A stretch of 20,662 nucleotides of DNA from Oscillospiraceae bacterium (GTDB lineage: Bacteria > Bacillota > Clostridia > Oscillospirales > Oscillospiraceae): positions 1 to 20,662 of the forward strand of contig JAJPXI010000171.1 in the NCBI GenBank assembly GCA_021205585.1. The letters are read 5' to 3'. Numbering within the stretch: the first letter of the stretch is position 1; the number at the start of each line of letters is the position of its first letter. The notes beneath the pieces are model-generated. The model was given only the letters and a program-made list of their open reading frames with translations, ran no database searches and was not told the DNA's origin. Both the position numbers and the translations under genes were made by a program. Shown here piece after piece: positions 14,374 to 20,662 of this stretch.

Positions 14374-14447
14374 ATGGCAGCCCTGCCAAAACGCACCGGC
14401 CTGTCATCCGCTTTTTATGAAGACTCAGTATGAACCGCAAAGGAAAG

Positions 14448-14487
14448 CGGGCTGTCCCAAACCAGAACGCAGGTTTGGGGCAGCCCG
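14448..14487. terminator. Bidirectional terminator between trmD and dapB
   Basis: CGGGCTGTCCCAAACC (14448-14463) pairs with GGTTTGGGGCAGCCCG (14472-14487) across an 8-nt loop, a 16-bp stem with one G-U wobble. T-rich sequence follows on both strands (GTTTAATCT on plus; CTTTCCTTT on minus). It serves the convergent trmD and asd-dapA-dapB operons. Confidence 0.75.
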
Positions 14488-14533
14488 TTTAATCTGAACT
14501 TTTTTATATCTTGTTTTAATCAGATTTCAGTAT
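14488..14533. repeat. Nested-palindrome repeat element, internally deleted copy
   Basis: Bases 14488-14503 equal 481-496 and bases 14509-14533 equal 600-624. The intervening ~100 bp of the long copy are replaced by 5 bp. As at the first site, the element ends within 2-3 bases of the stop codon of a minus-strand gene, here dapB. Confidence 0.75.
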
Positions 14534-14535
14534 GA

Positions 14536-15306
14536 CTATTCCTCTGGCCCGGCGGCCTGGGACACCAGGTCGGCCATGCTGTAAAGGCCGTTTGCTTTCC
14601 CTACAAGGAATTTCGCGGCTTTTACCGCGCCGGTGGCGAAAATTTCGCGGGAGGCGGCGTGGTGGTGCAGCTCGATCACCTCGTCCCGGCCGCAGAAGAT
14701 AACCTCGTGGTCTCCCACGATGGTGCCGCCCCGGACGGAGGAAATGCCGATTTCCCCCGCGCCCCTGGGCTGGCGCACGTTGCTGCGCTGATAGACGTAC
14801 TCCGCTTTATAGGGGACGGCGGAGGCGGCGGCATCGGCCAGCATCAGGGCGGTGCCGCTGGGGGCGTCCACCTTCCGGTTGTGGTGGCGCTCCACAATCT
14901 CGATATCAAACCCCTCTAAAATAGGGGCGGCCTTTTTGATTAGCTCCAGCAGCACGTTGACGCCCAAAGACATATTGGCCGAGCGGAAAATGGGGATTTC
15001 CTCCGCCGCCCGGTCGATTTCCTTCAGCTGTTCCTGGGAGTAGCCGGTGGTGGCCAGCACGGCGGCGGCCCGGCGGGCTTTGCAGAAGCGCAGCAGCCCC
15101 GTCAGGGCGGAGGGGTGGGAAAAGTCGATGACCACGTCCGCCGCCCCCCCGTACTGCTCCGGGGCGCTGTACACGGGGAAAGCCCGCTCTCCCGTCCCCA
15201 GCACGTCGAACCCGGCGGCGACGTTCACCTGAGCGTCGGCCGCGCAGATTTCCTCCACCACGCGCCCCATATGGCCGTTGCAGCCGGAAATTACAATCTG
15301 TATCAT
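14536..15306 (-). CDS. dapB: 4-hydroxy-tetrahydrodipicolinate reductase
   Basis: DapB reduces hydroxy-tetrahydrodipicolinate with NAD(P)H in the lysine/diaminopimelate pathway. It has 256 residues. The Rossmann loop is VISGCNGHMGRVV (5-17), the VIDFSHPSAL motif follows, and the catalytic stretch is ERHHNRKVDAPSGTAL (His-His and Lys). C-terminal elements are intact. The frame is open further upstream through the mobile element, but MIQIVISG at 15306 is where homology begins, and AAAGGAA lies about 10 nt before it. It is the last gene of asd-dapA-dapB and is separated from dapA by 190 bp of mobile element. Confidence 0.97.
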   Translation of the reverse strand: MIQIVISGCNGHMGRVVEEICAADAQVNVAAGFDVLGTGERAFPVYSAPEQYGGAADVVIDFSHPSALTGLLRFCKARRAAAVLATTGYSQEQLKEIDRAAEEIPIFRSANMSLGVNVLLELIKKAAPILEGFDIEIVERHHNRKVDAPSGTALMLADAAASAVPYKAEYVYQRSNVRQPRGAGEIGISSVRGGTIVGDHEVIFCGRDEVIELHHHAASREIFATGAVKAAKFLVGKANGLYSMADLVSQAAGPEE

Positions 15307-15326
15307 TTGCGTAAATTCCTTTGTTT

Positions 15327-15493
15327 CTAAGGAAGCACTGATTAAATGCGCCTGCGGCGGCTGGCGGAACTTTTCCGCCAAAAGTGCGTTGCAAAAGTTT
15401 GACATACACAAAGTATGCCTGCACTTTTGCGCCTTCTTTTGTCGCAAAAGTTCTCGCCATCCGCTCTTGTCGATTTAATCAGTCCTTCCCTAA
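15327..15493. mobile_element. Complete IS5-like miniature inverted-repeat element with CTAA target duplication
   Basis: The element core is 15331-15489 (159 bp). Terminal inverted repeats are GGAAGCACTGATTAAAT (15331-15347) and the complement of 15473-15489, GGAAGGACTGATTAAAT, identical at 16 of 17 bases. CTAA flanks both sides (15327-15330 and 15490-15493), a 4-bp target duplication. The interior has hairpins (TGGCGGAA/TTCCGCCA and CATAC/GTATG) and no transposase. GGAAGG-type ends and a YTAR target resemble the IS5 subgroup as I recall it, so mobilisation in trans by such a transposase is inferred. Confidence 0.85.
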
Positions 15494-15496
15494 TTT

Positions 15497-16387
15497 TTAC
15501 TTGAGCAGTCCCACCCGCTCCATGGCGGCCTTCAGCTTTTCCAGATTGCCCTCGGACATCTCACACAGGGGCAGGCGCAGGGGGCCAACATGGATACCGG
15601 CCAGGTTCATGGCGCACTTGATGGGGATGGGGTTGACCTCGATGAACAGCGCGTCGATAAACTCGGTGTAGTCAATCTGCAGCCGGGCGGCCTTTTCAAA
15701 CTCTCCCGCCAGGCAGGCGTGGGACATCTCCACCATCAGCTCCGGCATGATGTTGCACACCACGGAGATGACCCCCTTGGCCCCAAGGCTCATCATGGGC
15801 ACCACCTGATCGTCATTGCCGGACCAGATGTAGAAATCGTCCCCGCACAGCCGGCGGGTGTTGGAAATCAGGGAGAAATTTCCACTGGCCTCCTTGACCC
15901 CGTTGATCTGGGGGTTCTGGGCCAGAATCCGATAGGTTTCCGCCTGGAAGGACAGGCCGGTGCGGGAGGGCACGTTGTAGAGGATGATGGGCAGATCCAC
16001 CCGGTCGGCCACATACTCGTAGTGCTTTACAAGCCCCGTCTGGCTGGCCTTGTTGTAATAGGGCGTCACCAGCAGCAGCGCGTCCGCGCCGGAGTCCTGG
16101 GCGTGCTGGGACAGGTAGACGGCGGCGGAGGTGTCGTTGCTGCCGGTGCCGGCGATGACCTTCACCCGGCCGGCCACCTTCTTCACGCAGTGCTCCACCA
16201 CGGCGATATGCTCCCGGATGGACATGGTGGCGGACTCCCCCGTGGTGCCGCAGACGCAGATGGCGTCCACCCCGGCGGCAATCTGCGCGTCCAGCAGGCG
16301 GTCAAAGGCGTCGTAGTCCACAGATCCGGCGTCGTCAAAAGGGGTGACGATGGCGGGGCAGGCCCCGGTAAATACAGGTTCTCTCAT
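15497..16387 (-). CDS. dapA: 4-hydroxy-tetrahydrodipicolinate synthase
   Basis: DapA condenses pyruvate with aspartate semialdehyde. The protein has 296 residues in a class-I aldolase TIM barrel. Visible active-site parts are the GTTGES loop, Tyr in ILYNVPSRTG with its Arg, and the Schiff-base Lys in GVKEASGNF. Two ATGs abut; the second (16387) is 6 nt after AGGAGG and is preferred over 16390, only 3 nt away. It starts 12-15 nt after asd. The stop lies only 4 bp from the target duplication of the mobile element, which does not disrupt it. Confidence 0.97.
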   Translation of the reverse strand: MREPVFTGACPAIVTPFDDAGSVDYDAFDRLLDAQIAAGVDAICVCGTTGESATMSIREHIAVVEHCVKKVAGRVKVIAGTGSNDTSAAVYLSQHAQDSGADALLLVTPYYNKASQTGLVKHYEYVADRVDLPIILYNVPSRTGLSFQAETYRILAQNPQINGVKEASGNFSLISNTRRLCGDDFYIWSGNDDQVVPMMSLGAKGVISVVCNIMPELMVEMSHACLAGEFEKAARLQIDYTEFIDALFIEVNPIPIKCAMNLAGIHVGPLRLPLCEMSEGNLEKLKAAMERVGLLK

Positions 16388-16402
16388 CATATACCTCCTA
16401 TA

Positions 16403-17491
16403 TCAAATTCGATGGTCGATATATCCCTCGGCGCAGAGCAGCTCCGCCAGCAAAACGCCGCCGCCGGCCGCGCCCCGGAGGGTGTTGTGGGAAAGGGAGA
16501 CGAATTTATAGTCGTACTGGGTGTCGGGGCGCAGGCGGCCAACGGACACCGCCATGCCCCCCTCCAGCCCCCGGTCCAGCCTGGACTGGGGCCGGTCGGG
16601 TTCTTCAAAGTAGTGCAGAAACTGTTTGGGGGCGGTGGGCAGGTTTTTCTCCTGGGCTGCGCCCCGGTACTGCGCCCACAGCTGCTTCATCTGCTCCATG
16701 GTGGGCTTTTGAGTGAAGGTGACGAACACGGCGGCGGTGTGACCGTTGGACACGGGCACCCGCAGGCACTGGGCCGTAATCGACGGGGTCTGGGCCGGGA
16801 CGACCGCGCCGTTTTCCACCCTGCCCCAGACCCGCAGGGGCTCCTGCTCGCTCTTTTCCTCCTCGCCGCCGATGTAGGGAATCAGGTTATCCACCATCTC
16901 CGGCCAGGTTTGAAAGGTTTTCCCCGCGCCGGAGATGGCCTGGTAGGTACACACCAGCACCTTTTCCAGCCCGAACTGCCGCAGGGGGGTCAGGGCGGGG
17001 ACGTAGCTCTGGATGGAACAGTTGGACTTGACGGCGATAAAGCCCCGCCGGGTTCCCAACCGTTTGCGCTGGGCGGGGATGACCTGGAGGTGCTCCGGGT
17101 TAATCTCCGGGATGACCATGGGCACGTCCGGGGTCCAGCGGTTGGCCGAGTTGTTGGACACCACCGGGCACTCCTGTTTCGCGTAGGCCTCCTCCAGCGC
17201 CAGAATCTCCTCTTTTTTCATGTCCACGGCGCAGAACACAAAGTCCACCTGGGCCGCGATTTTCTCAATGTCCCCGGCGGCGTCCATGACCACGATGTCC
17301 TTGGCCCGCTCCGGCATGGGCGTCTCCAGCGCCCAGCGGGGGCCGGCGGCGTCCTCATAGCGTTTTCCCGCGCTGCGGGCGCTGGCGGCGATGACCTTCA
17401 ACTCAAACCAGGGGTGGTTCTCCATCAGGCTGACAAACCGCTGCCCCACCATGCCCGTTCCGCCGATGACGCCTACCTGAAATTTCTCCAT
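16403..17491 (-). CDS. asd: Aspartate-semialdehyde dehydrogenase, yeast/archaeal type
   Basis: Asd reduces aspartyl phosphate to the semialdehyde that feeds DapA. The 362 residues carry the NADP loop VGVIGGTGMVGQRF (6-19), the catalytic Cys158 in AVKSNCSIQ and His251 in VPVSNGHTAAVF. SNCSIQ, rather than the SNCTT-type motif I associate with the common bacterial form, and the overall layout place it in the archaeal/fungal-like subgroup also found in Clostridia. AGGAGG lies 7 nt before the ATG. First gene of the operon, with a ~150-nt leader holding a strong hairpin. Confidence 0.95.
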   Translation of the reverse strand: MEKFQVGVIGGTGMVGQRFVSLMENHPWFELKVIAASARSAGKRYEDAAGPRWALETPMPERAKDIVVMDAAGDIEKIAAQVDFVFCAVDMKKEEILALEEAYAKQECPVVSNNSANRWTPDVPMVIPEINPEHLQVIPAQRKRLGTRRGFIAVKSNCSIQSYVPALTPLRQFGLEKVLVCTYQAISGAGKTFQTWPEMVDNLIPYIGGEEEKSEQEPLRVWGRVENGAVVPAQTPSITAQCLRVPVSNGHTAAVFVTFTQKPTMEQMKQLWAQYRGAAQEKNLPTAPKQFLHYFEEPDRPQSRLDRGLEGGMAVSVGRLRPDTQYDYKFVSLSHNTLRGAAGGGVLLAELLCAEGYIDHRI

Positions 17492-17603
17492 ATCCGTTCC
17501 TCCTGCTCACTCTATTTTATGGGCCTTTCCCCGCCCGGTTTCCTGTGTGCCGCTTCAAATCCGCGGTTGCAATCGGCGCGAAAAGGCTTTATACTTATTT
17601 GCG

Positions 17604-17626
17604 GCCGGGCCGTCAGGCGGCCCGGC
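17604..17626 (-). promoter_or_regulatory. GC-rich hairpin in the asd leader
   Basis: GCCGGGCCG (17604-17612) and CGGCCCGGC (17618-17626) form a perfect 9-bp stem with a 5-nt loop, about 15 nt after the expected asd transcription start. On the minus strand no T-run follows, so it is not a terminator for asd. It may stabilise the leader or be part of a control element. I did not recognise lysine-riboswitch or T-box motifs. Confidence 0.45.
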
Positions 17627-17643
17627 AAAATTCCGCTTTTTAT

Positions 17644-17672
17644 ATACTACCATTTTTTCAGCGCGCTGTCAA
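17644..17672 (-). promoter_or_regulatory. Sigma-A promoter of asd-dapA-dapB
   Basis: On the minus strand TTGACA (17667-17672), exactly 17 nt, then TAGTAT (17644-17649). This predicts a start near 17637 and a leader of about 145 nt before the asd ATG. Confidence 0.75.
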
Positions 17673-17802
17673 ATTGAACATCGGAAAGAATATAGAAAAA
17701 CAAAGCGGTTTTTTTATTTTTTTCGTACAAACTGCGGCAACGCCGGACGGCCCCTCCCCGCGCCCCGATAAAATTTTCTTTGTATTGCGAAAAGAGGACT
17801 TT

Positions 17803-18828
17803 ATGAAAACATCCGACTTTTATTTTGAACTGCCCCCGGAGCTGATTGCCCAGACCCCCCTGCCCCGGCGGGACGCCTCCCGGCTGCTGACCCTGGACAG
17901 GCGCACCGGGGCGGTGGCGCACCGGCATTTTTACGAGCTGCCCTCCCTGCTGCGTCCGGGGGACTGCCTGGTTTTGAACGACTCCCGGGTGCTGCCCGCC
18001 CGGCTGCTTGGCCGTCGGGAGCCTGGGGGCGGCGCGGTGGAGCTGGTGCTGCTGCGCGACAGGGGGGACAAACAGTGGGAATGCCTGGTGCGCCCAGGCC
18101 GAAAGGTGCGCCCCGGCGCCCGTCTCAGCTTTGGCGGCGGGGCGCTGCAGGCCCAGGTGCTGGAGGTGCGGGAGGGCGGCAGCCGACTGATTCGCTTTGA
18201 GTACGAGGGCATCTTCCTGGAACTGCTGGAGCGCCTGGGCAAAATGCCCCTGCCCCCCTACATCAGGGAAGAGCTGGAAGACGGGGAGCGGTATCAGACG
18301 GTCTACTCCAGGGAGCCCGGCTCCGCCGCCGCTCCCACGGCGGGCCTGCACTTCACCCCGGAGCTGCTGGAGCAAATTCGCGCCATGGGGGTACAGGTGC
18401 ACTTCATCACCCTCCACGTGGGCCTGGGCACCTTCCGACCTGTCAAGGCAGAGGACATTACAGATCATGAAATGCACAGCGAATTTTGCACCATCCCCGC
18501 CGAAACCGCTGAAGCCATCAACCGCACCCGGCAGGCGGGCGGGCGGGTCGTCTGCGTGGGCACCACCTCCTGCCGCACCCTCGAAGCCTGGGCTTCGGAA
18601 GACGGCACATTAAAGCCCTGCTCCGGCTGGACCGACATCTTCATCTACCCCGGCTACCGCTTCAAGGCCACGGACTGCCTGATTACCAACTTCCACCTGC
18701 CGGAGTCCACCCTCATCATGCTGGTCTCCGCCCTGGCCGGCCGGGAACAGGTACTGAACGCCTACCGGATTGCCATTCAGGAAAAATACCGATTTTTCTC
18801 ATTTGGAGACGCCATGTTTATCGGTTAA
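17803..18828 (+). CDS. queA: S-adenosylmethionine:tRNA ribosyltransferase-isomerase
   Basis: QueA transfers and isomerises the ribosyl part of SAM onto preQ1-modified tRNA to make epoxyqueuosine. The 341 residues match the family. Signatures include FYFELPPELIAQTPLPRRDA (residues 5-24), CLVLNDSRVLPARL, GKMPLPPYI, SAAAPTAGLHFTPELL, ITLHVGLGTFRPV, and FHLPESTLIMLVSAL near the end. The ATG at 17803 follows GAGG by about 6 nt; the open frame extends upstream into AT-rich non-coding sequence. It is divergent from asd. No other queuosine gene is in the window. Confidence 0.97.
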   Translation: MKTSDFYFELPPELIAQTPLPRRDASRLLTLDRRTGAVAHRHFYELPSLLRPGDCLVLNDSRVLPARLLGRREPGGGAVELVLLRDRGDKQWECLVRPGRKVRPGARLSFGGGALQAQVLEVREGGSRLIRFEYEGIFLELLERLGKMPLPPYIREELEDGERYQTVYSREPGSAAAPTAGLHFTPELLEQIRAMGVQVHFITLHVGLGTFRPVKAEDITDHEMHSEFCTIPAETAEAINRTRQAGGRVVCVGTTSCRTLEAWASEDGTLKPCSGWTDIFIYPGYRFKATDCLITNFHLPESTLIMLVSALAGREQVLNAYRIAIQEKYRFFSFGDAMFIG

Positions 18829-18842
18829 TACCGAAGCCGTAC

Positions 18843-18968
18843 ATGCGAAATGCCAGGATTGACGTCTTGTCCCTTTCCGCATGGATGGCCGATCTTGCGG
18901 ACAAGCGCGGGATCAACTGCTCCCAGGTTTTGCAGGAGGGCCTGACGGCCCGCTTCGGTTCCGCCTGA
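18843..18968 (+). pseudogene. C-terminal relic of a HicB-like antitoxin
   Basis: A 41-codon frame reads MRNARIDVLSLSAWMADLAD then KRGINCSQVLQEGLTARFGS and A. It matches the typical C-terminal helix-turn-helix/arc-like end of HicB antitoxins, which run along the lines of LPAWL..LAEE.GINFSQVLQEAL...L. The N-terminal RNase-H-like half of HicB and any hicA toxin are absent, and there is no clear ribosome site. It starts 15 nt after queA. I read it as a decayed fragment left by loss of a hicAB module. A functional micro-protein is less likely. Confidence 0.55.
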
Positions 18969-19018
18969 ACCTCCGCCGCGTAGAGCGGACGGGGCGGTGA
19001 AGATTATATCCTGCAAAA

Positions 19019-19062
19019 AATTCTGGACATCCGCGCTTTTCGGCTGTCCAGAATTGTTCTTT
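19019..19062. terminator. Bidirectional terminator between queA and the winged-helix gene
   Basis: AATTCTGGACA (19019-19029) and TGTCCAGAATT (19045-19055) give an 11-bp perfect stem. On the plus strand it is followed by GTTCTTTTCC, and on the minus strand the stem runs into a TTTTTT tract (complement of 19015-19020). It serves both convergent transcripts, with the better T-tract for the minus-strand citrate synthase operon. Confidence 0.8.
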
Positions 19063-19072
19063 TCCTTGGGAA

Positions 19073-19510
19073 TCAGGCCCCCGTTCCCGTGTCGCTGAGG
19101 ATCTGCGTGATTTTCCGCATGGTGCGGATTGTCCGCTCCACCTCCTCCGGGCCGATTTCCTCTTGGATTCGTTCGTAGCAGTCCCGCATCCTCTGCCGCT
19201 CGGCCAGCATCAGCTCCACCGCCTTGCTGGTCAGCTCCACATAGGTTCGCCCCTCCTGGTAGTCGGTCTGCCAGCGCACATATCCCCTGTTTTGCAGGCC
19301 TTCCATTTTCCTGGACAGCTCCGGGATTTTCAGGTTCATCGCCTCCGCCAGCTCGGACAGGTAGACCCGGTCGTCCCGGCCGTCCTGCTCCGCGCAGCTT
19401 TTGATGTAGTACAAAACCAGGTAATCCGTCCGCTCGATGGTGTCAAAAACCCTGTCGATGTTAAAGTTGTCAAGGAAAAAAGCTTCCGCCCTGTGGCTTG
19501 TGATTTTCAT
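19073..19510 (-). CDS. MarR-like winged-helix regulator
   Basis: 145 residues. A helical N-terminus (FNIDRVFDTIERTDYLVLYY) leads into a winged helix: VYLSELAEAMNLKIPELSRK is the helix-turn-helix and MEGLQNRGYVRWQTDYQEGR plus TYVELT the wing. A long C-terminal dimerisation helix follows. This is the MarR/phage-derived winged-helix layout. The target is unknown. The ATG overlaps the citrate synthase stop as ATGA, with AGGAGG inside that gene, so the two are translationally coupled and control of citrate synthesis is a reasonable inference. It has no cysteine pair near the DNA-binding region to suggest redox sensing. Confidence 0.8.
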   Translation of the reverse strand: MKITSHRAEAFFLDNFNIDRVFDTIERTDYLVLYYIKSCAEQDGRDDRVYLSELAEAMNLKIPELSRKMEGLQNRGYVRWQTDYQEGRTYVELTSKAVELMLAERQRMRDCYERIQEEIGPEEVERTIRTMRKITQILSDTGTGA

Positions 19511-20662
19511 GGCTCCTCCTGTTCCCGCTCGTCCCTGGCCGCGTACCGCCGTTCCCTCGCCAGGCTCTTGTAGGCCGGGCGGATAATCCTGTTGGTGGAC
19601 ACCAGCTCCTCAATCCTGTGGGCGCTCCACCCCGCGATTCGCGCCACGGCGAACAGGGGCGTGTACAGTTCCTGGGGAATCCCCAGCATATCGTAGACAA
19701 ACCCGCTGTAAAAATCCACGTTGGGGCTGACGCCCTTATAGATTTTCCGCTCCTCGGCAATCAGCTTTGGGGCGGCCTTTTCAATATTGTTGTAAAGCGC
19801 CAAATCCCGTTCCCGGCCCTTCTCCGCCGCCAGCTTTTCCACAAAGCCCTTAAAAATTTCTTCCCTGGGGTCGGACAGGGAGTATACTGCGTGACCCATT
19901 CCGTAGATGAGGCCCTTGTGGTCGAACGCCTCCTTGTTCAATATCTTCCGCAGATAGTGCCCGACCTCCTCCTCGTCCTTCCAGTCCCCCACATGGGACT
20001 TGATGTCCGCCATCATCTCCATGACCATGATGTTGGCCCCGCCGTGCCGCCTGCCTTTCAGGGAGCACAGCGCCGCCGCCATCGCCGAATAGGTGTCCGA
20101 GCCGGAGGAGGTCACCACCCGGGTGGTGAAGGTGGAGTTGTTGCCCCCGCCGTGCTCCGCGTGGAGCAGCAGGGCCACGTCCAGCACCCTGGCCTCCAGC
20201 GCCGTGTAGCGCATATCCGGGCGCAGCAGGCGCAGGAAGTTTTCCGCGATGGAGAGCCGGGGCTCCGGGCGGTGGATGTACATGCTCCCGTCCCGTTCGT
20301 AGTGGTTATAGGCGTGGTAGCCGTAAACCGCCAGCATGGGGAAAATGCTGATGAGCTGCAGGCACTGCCGCAGCACGTTGTCCACGCTCAAATCCGCCGC
20401 CCGGCGGTCGTAGGACGCCAGGGTCAGGACGCTTTTGGTCATGGAGTTCATCACGTCCCGGCTGGGGGCTTTCATGATGACGTCCCGGGTGAAATTTGTG
20501 GGCACGGATCGGCTTTTGGACAGCATTTTGCAAAACTCCTCCAGCGTCCCCTCCGCAGGCAGCTCCCCAAACAAAAGCAGGAACGCGGCCTGCGCAACGG
20601 CGAACCGCTGGCCGCGGGGGCCCCGGGGGGGGGGGCGAGCGGCGGGGGGCGGGGGTGGGGGG
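19507..20662 (-). CDS. gltA: Citrate (or 2-methylcitrate) synthase, 5' end missing
   Basis: The enzyme joins acetyl-CoA and oxaloacetate (or propionyl-CoA in methylcitrate synthases). The C-terminal ~365 residues are present. They include FLLLFGELP, LLLHAEHGGGNNSTFTTRVV, GRRHGGAN, and the catalytic IYGMGHAVYSLSDPRE with His and Asp. This spacing is typical of the si-type subgroup in Clostridia, usually about 430-450 residues. Homology-like sequence runs back to about 20610 (QRFAVAQAAFLLL). Beyond that the frame stays open but becomes proline-rich from G/C homopolymer, which is not citrate-synthase-like. The true start lies outside the window. The gene ends overlapping the regulator. Confidence 0.92.
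   Translation of the reverse strand, partial: PPPPPPAARPPPRGPRGQRFAVAQAAFLLLFGELPAEGTLEEFCKMLSKSRSVPTNFTRDVIMKAPSRDVMNSMTKSVLTLASYDRRAADLSVDNVLRQCLQLISIFPMLAVYGYHAYNHYERDGSMYIHRPEPRLSIAENFLRLLRPDMRYTALEARVLDVALLLHAEHGGGNNSTFTTRVVTSSGSDTYSAMAAALCSLKGRRHGGANIMVMEMMADIKSHVGDWKDEEEVGHYLRKILNKEAFDHKGLIYGMGHAVYSLSDPREEIFKGFVEKLAAEKGRERDLALYNNIEKAAPKLIAEERKIYKGVSPNVDFYSGFVYDMLGIPQELYTPLFAVARIAGWSAHRIEELVSTNRIIRPAYKSLARERRYAARDEREQEEP

Noticed and set aside
15307..15447. N-terminal extension of dapB (47 extra residues)
   Set aside because: The extension is read from the mobile element; DapB homology and a ribosome site begin at 15306.
17492..17640. Lysine riboswitch or T-box in the asd leader
   Set aside because: I could not find the conserved core motifs of either; only a simple hairpin is present.
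15590..17677. 695-codon plus-strand frame opposite dapA and asd
   Set aside because: Very long but made of low-complexity Gly/His/Val/Leu runs, crosses two well-supported genes and lacks a ribosome site.
17545..17802. Upstream extension of queA
   Set aside because: The open frame passes through the asd promoter and AT-rich leader; family homology starts at the ATG at 17803 with its own ribosome site.

Overview
The window looks like chromosomal DNA from a GC-rich, anaerobic, Gram-positive gut Firmicute. The best fit is the Oscillospiraceae (Flavonifractor, Lawsonibacter, Intestinimonas and relatives). The reasons are AGGAGG-type ribosome sites, strong sigma-A promoters, a ylxM-ffh-rpsP-khpA-rimM-trmD operon, a yeast/archaeal-type Asd, and a citrate synthase translationally coupled to a small winged-helix regulator. 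This placement comes from gene content and gene order only; no 16S gene is present. No rRNA, tRNA, CRISPR array or complete transposase was seen.

Layout. (1) 1-3439, minus strand: an extracytosolic flavin/electron-transfer operon. It reads from a near-perfect promoter through a fused heme-membrane/FMN-binding protein, the flavin transferase ApbE, a NusG-domain-II protein and the first codons of another gene that leaves the window. (2) 3676-5898, plus: an aconitase-superfamily hydratase resembling E. coli YbhJ. (3) 5899-6319: AT-richer debris with a mobile-element end and a nested palindrome. (4) 6320-10260, minus: a polyphosphate operon (ppx, ppk1, a NagD-like HAD phosphatase) behind a Pho-box-like promoter. 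(5) 10355-10582: a probable glycosyltransferase stub broken at a mobile-element half. (6) 10605-14296, plus: the SRP/ribosome-maturation operon, not followed directly by rplS. (7) 14448-17672, minus: asd-dapA-dapB for the aspartate-to-diaminopimelate/lysine branch, with a 159-bp miniature element between dapA and dapB. (8) 17803-18828, plus: queA, followed by a hicB-like relic. (9) 19073-20662, minus: a winged-helix regulator and a citrate synthase that is cut by the window end.

How they work together. The first operon is a flavinylation cassette. ApbE would attach FMN to the C-terminal domain of the membrane protein, whose two intramembrane histidines suggest heme-mediated electron export. 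Ppx, Ppk1 and the HAD phosphatase handle polyphosphate and phosphate esters. Asd, DapA and DapB perform consecutive steps after aspartyl phosphate. The ylxM operon serves protein targeting and 16S/tRNA maturation.

The most notable non-coding structure is a pair of small repeat families. One is a miniature inverted-repeat element with a CTAA duplication and IS5-like ends, present as one full and two partial copies. The other is a nested-palindrome repeat present as one long and one internally deleted copy. They sit at operon joints, and two of the three MITE copies lie at broken or gene-end positions. The last ~45 bases are G/C homopolymer and probably unreliable.
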